Assembly: GCA_002633005.1 (NCBI GenBank)
Contig: NMRA01000346.1
Span: 131,165 to 195,164 of the forward strand
Source: Phoronis australis
Taxonomy: Eukaryota; Phoronida; Phoronidae
Reading direction: 5' to 3'
DNA length: 64,000 nucleotides
The notes below the pieces were generated by a model. That model did not search any database. It had not been told where the DNA came from and saw only the letters and a program-made list of their open reading frames with translations. A program made the translations under genes and the position numbers. Positions within the stretch are counted from its first letter, which is position 1, and every line of letters begins with the position of its first letter. Below are positions 57,741-64,000 of this stretch, piece after piece.

Positions 57741-59070
57741 CATAGGTTCTGAATGTGCTGCCCCGTTTTTTTTTCTTTTAGTCCTGTCGCTCTTTTGTCA
57801 GCAAATCAGCAAAAGGTCTACATAGCCAGAATTCGAGCCCTCATATTAAAGGCCATGTGTCGGCAACTACTTGAGGCCCAACCAAAGTCATCTATCAAAT
57901 ACATGTACCCATTGAATTTGGTGTCGACTACTGGAAACACGAGAACTGCTCTCGAGAACGGCAATAGCTCATCTGGAGTAGCAGAGCACATGTGATCAAA
58001 ACAACATAACGGGGTCACATCCCGATACTCAACAATGATACAGGCTGGACTAAAAGAAATATCAAAAGGCTATGTACACGAAGTTACACGTGACAATGTC
58101 TTCAGTCATCCTGGTAAGTAGCCATGCGAAACCTTGCTGTATTTTCTTAGACAATAAGTGCCTACCACGGGTATGCCAGATACTGGTTCTTTCTAAGGAC
58201 GCTGTAACAGATGTGCATAAGAAATGACCGACCGAACCGTTCATGTAAAAAGGCTAGATGATGGTATAAGCAAACCGATATATTTCAAAAGTGATGTTAT
58301 TACGTAACCACTTCAAAGCGGTTTTTAATGAACTTGTCCTTTGCCCTGCCAGGCACTCGTTGGGGCGTATACCGTTGAACAGGGGGCTTTGGAGATAAAC
58401 AACGAATACTGCCTTAAATTTTTCGTAAAAGATAGAGTGCAGTTATGTCCACAGATTGCAAAGAACGGAGCAATAATTGTGGGCCACAGCCTGCAGTCTA
58501 TACCTAAGTGTGGCGAATATGGCTCGTGACGTCACGGGTTAATTGAGTAGACACGTAAAATGGAGGGATTGTCGAATGACATGTTAAAGAATATAAGTCC
58601 AATGAATACGGGATAATACATCGTCAATACAAGTAGACAGACATTTGGAATCGTTCATTTTAAATGTCGGGGAAGTTTTATTAACATCAAGTCAGTAATT
58701 TCAAGTTTCGTTCCAAAATCCATTGAAAGTGTAACGTATACCTTGGCCACATAGAATGCATGGACACCTGTTTGTTTGTTTGAGTCTGTCAGAGCCAAGG
58801 TATGATGTAACACAGAGGTACAATGTTTATTGAATATTTAATAATTGGACGTTTGAAACTGTCTCTTGCGTGGTTGTTTTTAGTTTTGATACCACCCCTT
58901 ACGGACTTGAGTGCTGGTTTTACGAACTATCGCCAAACGCAATGACGAAACAAAAAGGTGTTTTCATAAAGGCGGAGATGTTAATTAATATCAATGGATT
59001 TACTAATATTTGCACTTTGTTGCTAATTTAATTACGTTGCCGGATACTTAATTATTCTGGTTTATGAGAC

Positions 59071-59078
59071 TATAAAGG
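59071..59078 (+). promoter_or_regulatory. TATA box of the gene at the right edge
   Basis: TATAAAGG, with a consensus splice donor (AAAG/GTGAGT, GT at 59149-59150) about 75 bp downstream, which suits a short non-coding first exon. Confidence 0.45.
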
Positions 59079-59099
59079 ACGTCCTGTTTTACACGAACG

Positions 59100-59148
59100 G
59101 TTTATTGAAGAGATTTGCACAAAGTACGACACAACTTTTTCCGTAAAG
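59100..59148 (+). other. Putative non-coding first exon of the gene at the right edge
   Basis: The interval from the expected start site (about 28 bp after the TATA box) to the GTGAGT donor. The next strong plus-strand acceptor that leads to a signal-peptide ATG is at 63386-63387, implying a 4.2-kb intron. Confidence 0.4.
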
Positions 59149-60339
59149 GTGAGTTTTAGAATTTAGTTTTATGTGGGATAATGCTCGATGTGACCTTTTG
59201 CTTAAAAAGAAGACAACAGGCTGTGTCCTTTGTTAACTTATTTTACGTTAGGGGGACAACTGTGGAAGTTTTGTGAAAAATATTTCACAAATAACTTAAA
59301 ATTGTGACAAAAATAGACAAGCCTTCAACAACGTTACATACGTATTGAATAGGTTGCACGACCTTTTACAAATACAAAATAAATTCGCGTTCAATCAAAT
59401 ATCAAAAGGTTAAACTTTATTGGGTGACCAAACATTGGTACGATTTTACCGAAAAAATAAATAACATTTATTTCAATAAAACTCGTCAAAAGGAATGCTG
59501 TAGATTTTTAGTTGTCAATTTAAAACTGCGCATAAATCGGTGGTAACATGTTTAATATTCTATTCTTCATGGAAGATCTACATATTAGCGAAGTGGAGTA
59601 CAATAGCTTTAATAAAATGAGGCCTGACAAGAGCGCTTAATCAAAATTACGCAACACTATGATTCATCACCAACTACATTTCTTCTTCTGTTTTATAAAC
59701 ATGTGATTAAGTTGAAGACACTTAAGCATTGTGCAAAATCATTGACAAACATGTCAGTTTAACAGAGTAACAAAGGATTTTATCCATATTTTTAGCGGAT
59801 TAGCTTACATGTAATTTTTCAAGTGAACAGCATGGTATTGTAGTACATACTCAAGTTGCACATGTCCTAAACACATACGGAAAATTTCCATAGACAATGG
59901 AGTTTCCGAAACTAATTACAACAAGGAGCTGGAGGCCTTACTGAGGGTCGAATAATGTGGTCTAGTGGTGTTTGAATCCACTGTCTTTACACAGAGAGGC
60001 ATCTGTTCTACCACAAAAGCCACACTGCACCCACGAAATAGATATATGGTGTATGGTACGGCGATATTGAAGTCTCGAGACCTATATTTGGGAAGTTCAC
60101 TTATCACAAAGGTTGTAGCACCTTTTTTACAAGTTTGTGAATTTAGTCAAATATCTATGAAACTATTGATTTTAACTTATCAAAGGTATGTATTTTCTGA
60201 AAGTAGAAAGCCTGCAGAATTTGATGTTTTGCTTTTTGCCAATCTACCCATAAATGAGTCAGTTGACCACATCATTTTCGTAAAATTTAAGTAAAAAGGT
60301 TAATACTCATTCATGGCATAACAACGGTATCAAACATTA

Positions 60340-60610
60340 TGTGACGTAAATGTTCAAGATTAAATTTCAAATATTCTGCGACCTTTTTTTGAATTGTCAT
60401 TTCGTTTTCATTTTGTGCAACTCTTCAGTTTCAGATGGACATTATAAAATCCCCTCGTACCAAAATGAGACATTTTAAAATTATTCCTAAAAGCATTAGA
60501 GAAAACTGCATACATCTAAGTGCCAATGAAAATTTCATGTGAGCCCCATCAGCCTTTTCTAAGATTTGATGCTCCGAAGTTAGCGAAATTTAGGCAGTTT
60601 TGTAAGGTCC
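60340..60610 (-). repeat. Dispersed repeat family A, copy 8
   Basis: Read on the minus strand: 'aaatttcgctaacttcggagc', then 'caaatcttagaaaagg', further on 'aaaatgaaaacgaaatgaca' and 'tttaatcttgaacattta', in family order. Confidence 0.5.
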
Positions 60611-62922
60611 TACTCAATTGTAATGAAAACTTGCGGAATGTTGATGTTATTAAATGCATGTTCCTTTGATTTGCCTTGACTTTAAACCTGCACTTTGCGG
60701 AGTTGTGCTGTTAAACGACAATCCCACGGAGGTACAGGCAATCAGTGGACAACTTGCGACGAAATATAAGTATATCTGACCACCGTTAGTCGTCGTATTG
60801 TTGCAAAAAATAGAGACAATTTGAATTTGAAATGAAACGAAAATGTATCTAAGCACGTTTCTGTCTATAAATTGTACTCGATTCAGTGGGCGATTTTTTT
60901 GCTTGGCGATCAGAGGAGTTACACAGTGTCACGGAGCACTTCTCTGGGTGATTGATTGGGTTCCTGTGCGTAGAGTATACCTTACAAGACATGGGAATGG
61001 ATTTGTTGTGGTAAAACAAATGCGCTGCACTGCTACATTGCTACTTGAGATACTTTCAGGTAACTGACAGTTTGATGTACATCACCGTTAAGAAGTGTTA
61101 AAATCAATGTATGAGGCACTCACTCGCTTTTTAGTGAGATCTGAACATTGTCAATTAGTAGACGCGATTTTCTCTTATATCTTCAACATAGAACGCAAAT
61201 GGACAAGTGCCAAGTTTTCTTCAATGCTTAACACAAAGTTTTGACTTCAGTTAGTTCTAGCTAGTTACAAATCTTTTAGCCGAAGTGCGGTTTCAAACCA
61301 TCTTAGACCTACGAGCTTATACGTATACAACAGCTGAGTCGACTGAAAGCCAATGAGCTATTATTTGTACAACAGTGAAATAAAGAATGCAGAGTTCTCT
61401 TCCGTTTGGCCGGGGACAAGGGCATGCGCACAATAGGTTTGGTATATGAACATTCGTAACATCGTTGTTTATGATCGCATGTTAAACCCACTTTTACAAA
61501 CCAGTTCATTGAACGAACTATCAGCAACACTTCAAGATACGAGAGTCTCAACTAAAACCAGGCATATAAGACTTTTAAAAGAAAGGGCCACTGCTTGATC
61601 AGCGCCAATCAGCAGAGACAGCATGCTATCGTAAGGAAACCACATTTTGATGGATTAGCACGTGGTTGGGCCCTATTTGAGCATAGGAAACCAACTTAAA
61701 GGCGAATCTCAACACTATATTGGGCTAAAGCGGTTGTTCAGTACTTCAGGATTTGGGTTTTAATAATGGTTGTGCGTCTGGTCGTAGGTGCGGAGTTCAT
61801 TAAATCCGAACTCGAGGCTGCGTATTTTATCTGATTGGGGACAGAAAACCTTTTCCATTATGGTATGGGAAAGTTAATGAAACATTTTGGATGGTTGAAT
61901 AACGTGCATTATAATACACATTTTGTGTAGATAAGAAGGAATACTCGCTTTCATGCATTGTAATCATAGGTGAATCCAAAGGGTCCGGACCCCCTTTTCC
62001 CTTGATTTTTGGTGACATTAAATCTAGAATTTGAAAACTGGGCCCCCCTTTCAAAAATCTTTAACCGACCCCATCTTTTATCCTGGATCCGACCCCACGT
62101 GATATTTCATTCACAATATCGACTTTTACTGCTCGATGCATTAACTGATGTGGTGTATTCTGCCCAAAAGTGTGACCACAATCCTTCTTATACGTTGGTG
62201 GAGCAAGTATGTTAGTAATATGCAAATATCTCCCAAAACTCAATCTATTCGTCTCTCAAAAGTTTATGGAATGTGTGTCGACCTGTTAAGTGTATTTATT
62301 ACGTAATTTTGTGTTTACCAAGACAATGATCTCTTAACTCATCGAACAATCACGTCAAACTTACAAGTTATGTATTACGCACGTACCTGTGACATTTGGA
62401 AACATATCCACTTCAAACATAGCACGAATCATCGCAAATATCAGACTCTTGACAGTAAAGCAATGAAACACATGTTCTCTAATTAAATTTTATTGACACA
62501 TCACTTCACTGAAAGTCGCTGCGTGTGATACATACCAATTCAAGCTTCCGTCAACCTAATTACTGAATGTATAGGTCATGTTTATACAATTTATTAGTTG
62601 TTTCTCACAATACGTTTTAATCCGCTATGCAACAGATTAATGAAAATGTTCATTGCAGGAATCTTTCCACCGGTGACTGTCATTTCGTAGAAAATTATTG
62701 CGTAGGAATATTCATCATGGCATCCGCTTAAGTTTCAGTAAATATTTGAGCTCTATCACAGGGCCTCTACATGTATCCTAGCCGATGTATGATAGGCCTT
62801 AACCATGTCACGTGTGCTTCGAATCTATCGGATCATGTCTTGGAAACCATTCCGACTAGCTTGGACTAGCTTGTTGTAACACAGTTTCTCTAATTAGTCT
62901 ATTTCTGTGCTACCTCACTTCG

Positions 62923-63157
62923 GAATAAGGTTACGGTGTGAGGGACTACATGTAGGCCTACCCTGACAATTTGATGTGATCCCACACTGAATAAGACAAC
63001 CGTGTAACGGACTACTTGCACACTGACAATTTGATGTGATCCTACATTGAATAAGACAACCGTGTAACGGACTACTTGCACACTGACAATTTGATGTGAT
63101 CCCACACTGAATAAGATTACCGTGTAACGGACTAGTTGCACGTTGACAATTTGATAT
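62923..63157. repeat. 60-bp minisatellite, about four units
   Basis: Three units at exact 60-bp spacing (starting near 62990, 63050 and 63110) share 'gtgtaacggacta' and 'ctgacaatttgatgtgat' with few changes. A fourth, more diverged unit precedes them. Because 60 is a multiple of three, one minus-strand frame stays open as a 20-residue repeat. Confidence 0.95.
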
Positions 63158-63387
63158 CTCGATATGTTGAACTTTACGATCTAATAAATTTCTGACAATG
63201 TCATAATCGTTAGTTAAATCTTACGGAGCTGTAATCGTCAAAATCTGAAACGGTGACCGTACTTTTGTACAGAATACGTTACATGTACCGAGTATTGGTT
63301 GAGTGGAGCGTTCTGAAAAACGCCCCCTATCTACTGCCGTTGAAGTAAAACAGTACGCCATGTACCATATTTGTCTTTCTGTTACAG

Positions 63388-63512
63388 GGTTTGCCGTGTT
63401 GACAAAGAAATTTCATAGAGATGATAAAACCATCTAATATGTTTACTGGACTCGTCTGCCTTCTGTATTTAGTTTACACACACGCGGAGCCCGCTACTGA
63501 GGACATGTTAAG
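63388..63512 (+). CDS. Signal-peptide exon of a gene that runs off the window
   Basis: Acceptor TTTCTGTTACAG (AG at 63386-63387), a 33-nt leader, then ATG at 63421 and 30 codons plus two bases to a donor TTAAG/GTATGG (GT at 63513-63514). The peptide has a hydrophobic core (F-T-G-L-V-C-L-L-Y-L-V-Y) followed by T-H-A-E, a classical secretory signal. An in-frame Met at residue 7 is an alternative start. The exon ends in phase 2, like exon 1 of the beta-lactamase-like gene, but what follows is out of view, so the product is unknown. Confidence 0.6.
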
Positions 63513-64000
63513 GTATGGTCAAGGTTACGGTGACACTCAGTGATTCTTGGTGGTTTTGGGCGTGAAAGAACGGAGTCAACCAATTTCAACAAAATTTTCC
63601 ACAGGTTGTAAAAAAATCTAAAAAATGGTGATTATGCTAACCCAAGGACTTTAAAGAATTCACTGACAAATTTCAGTAAAACTTATTCCAAAATACGTTT
63701 TCCGTTTATTTAAAAACGGAACTTTCACAACAAAATCAACAATCTTTTGAGATTTTAATGAAGAAAAATGCAGCGTAATTAAACAGATATCACTACGTGA
63801 AAATTTGCAGTTCACTTGTTGGTTTTAAAAAAATCCGAAGTATTTGAAAGCAGTCGAATTTTCTAGCGAATTTCAACATTTCGCATGACTGAGGAGACTG
63901 AAGTTTAACGAAAATTAAAGTCATCAGAGAAAAATAGGTCAAAGGCTAACATTCTGTCATGTGGAACAGACTAGAAATCGAGCAACTGTCTATCATGGAC

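Larger units (their letters stand above)
59151..63385. other. Inferred first intron of the right-edge gene
   Basis: No exon recognised within. It holds a minus-strand family A repeat (60340-60610), a GC-rich patch with the 12-bp palindrome GGGTCCGGACCC (about 61980-61991) and a 60-bp minisatellite (62923-63157). Confidence 0.4.

Noticed and set aside
58341-58529. 62-codon frame after an acceptor-like CTGCCAG, with a strong donor upstream at 58113
   Set aside because: Joining the two sides does not give a continuing frame, and no family is recognisable.
62923-63157. CRISPR-like array
   Set aside because: Units are head-to-tail identical 60-mers without distinct repeats and unique spacers, in an animal genome; this is a minisatellite.

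Overview
This is a window of animal nuclear DNA: AT-rich, intron-rich, full of dispersed and foldback repeats, with four genes that show real splice structure. Nothing bacterial is present. The RBM47-type RNA-binding protein, the multi-exon serine beta-lactamase-like ectoenzyme, the Kolobok transposons (THAP transposase plus P2X7-like cysteine domain) and the Gypsy relic together suggest a marine invertebrate, such as a non-vertebrate deuterostome (hemichordate, lancelet, echinoderm) or a lophotrochozoan. The sequence alone does not settle which. Layout: (i) 1-12.2 kb, minus strand: first coding exon (11288-12016) of an RBM47/A1CF-family gene with a TATA/CCAAT promoter at 12.10-12.18 kb. The left 11 kb is probably its first intron and holds old repeats, a small hAT-like element and an 854-bp tandem duplication. 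(ii) 12.2-18.8 kb: no recognisable gene; several palindromic elements, including a 1.5-kb foldback with 0.6-kb arms. (iii) 19.0-24.1 kb, minus strand: three phase-compatible exons of a gene I cannot name. (iv) 26.1-28.8 kb: a broken Ty3/Gypsy pol with a probable 3' LTR, interrupted by a 110-bp near-perfect palindrome and a TATACA microsatellite. (v) 29.2-46.6 kb, plus strand: a complete gene for a secreted, probably GPI-anchored serine beta-lactamase-like hydrolase (five coding exons, 586 residues, S-L-T-K / Y-N-N / H-S-G motifs, DUF3471 tail). Its introns hold a tRNA-like SINE, a 1.24-kb Kolobok deletion derivative and a 555-bp foldback. (vi) 46.6-59 kb: gene-poor, with a second Kolobok derivative (1.69 kb, TTAA target duplication) and retroelement scraps. 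(vii) 59.07 kb to the end, plus strand: TATA promoter, non-coding exon and signal-peptide exon of a further gene that runs off the window. The most distinctive structure is the Kolobok family. Each copy carries the start of a THAP-type transposase on one strand and the start of a P2X7-like cysteine-rich protein on the other. Each copy has lost its middle independently, leaving the two convergent genes fused tail to tail. No computed alignment was available: family calls rest on motifs and remembered family patterns, and splice sites on consensus and phase agreement.
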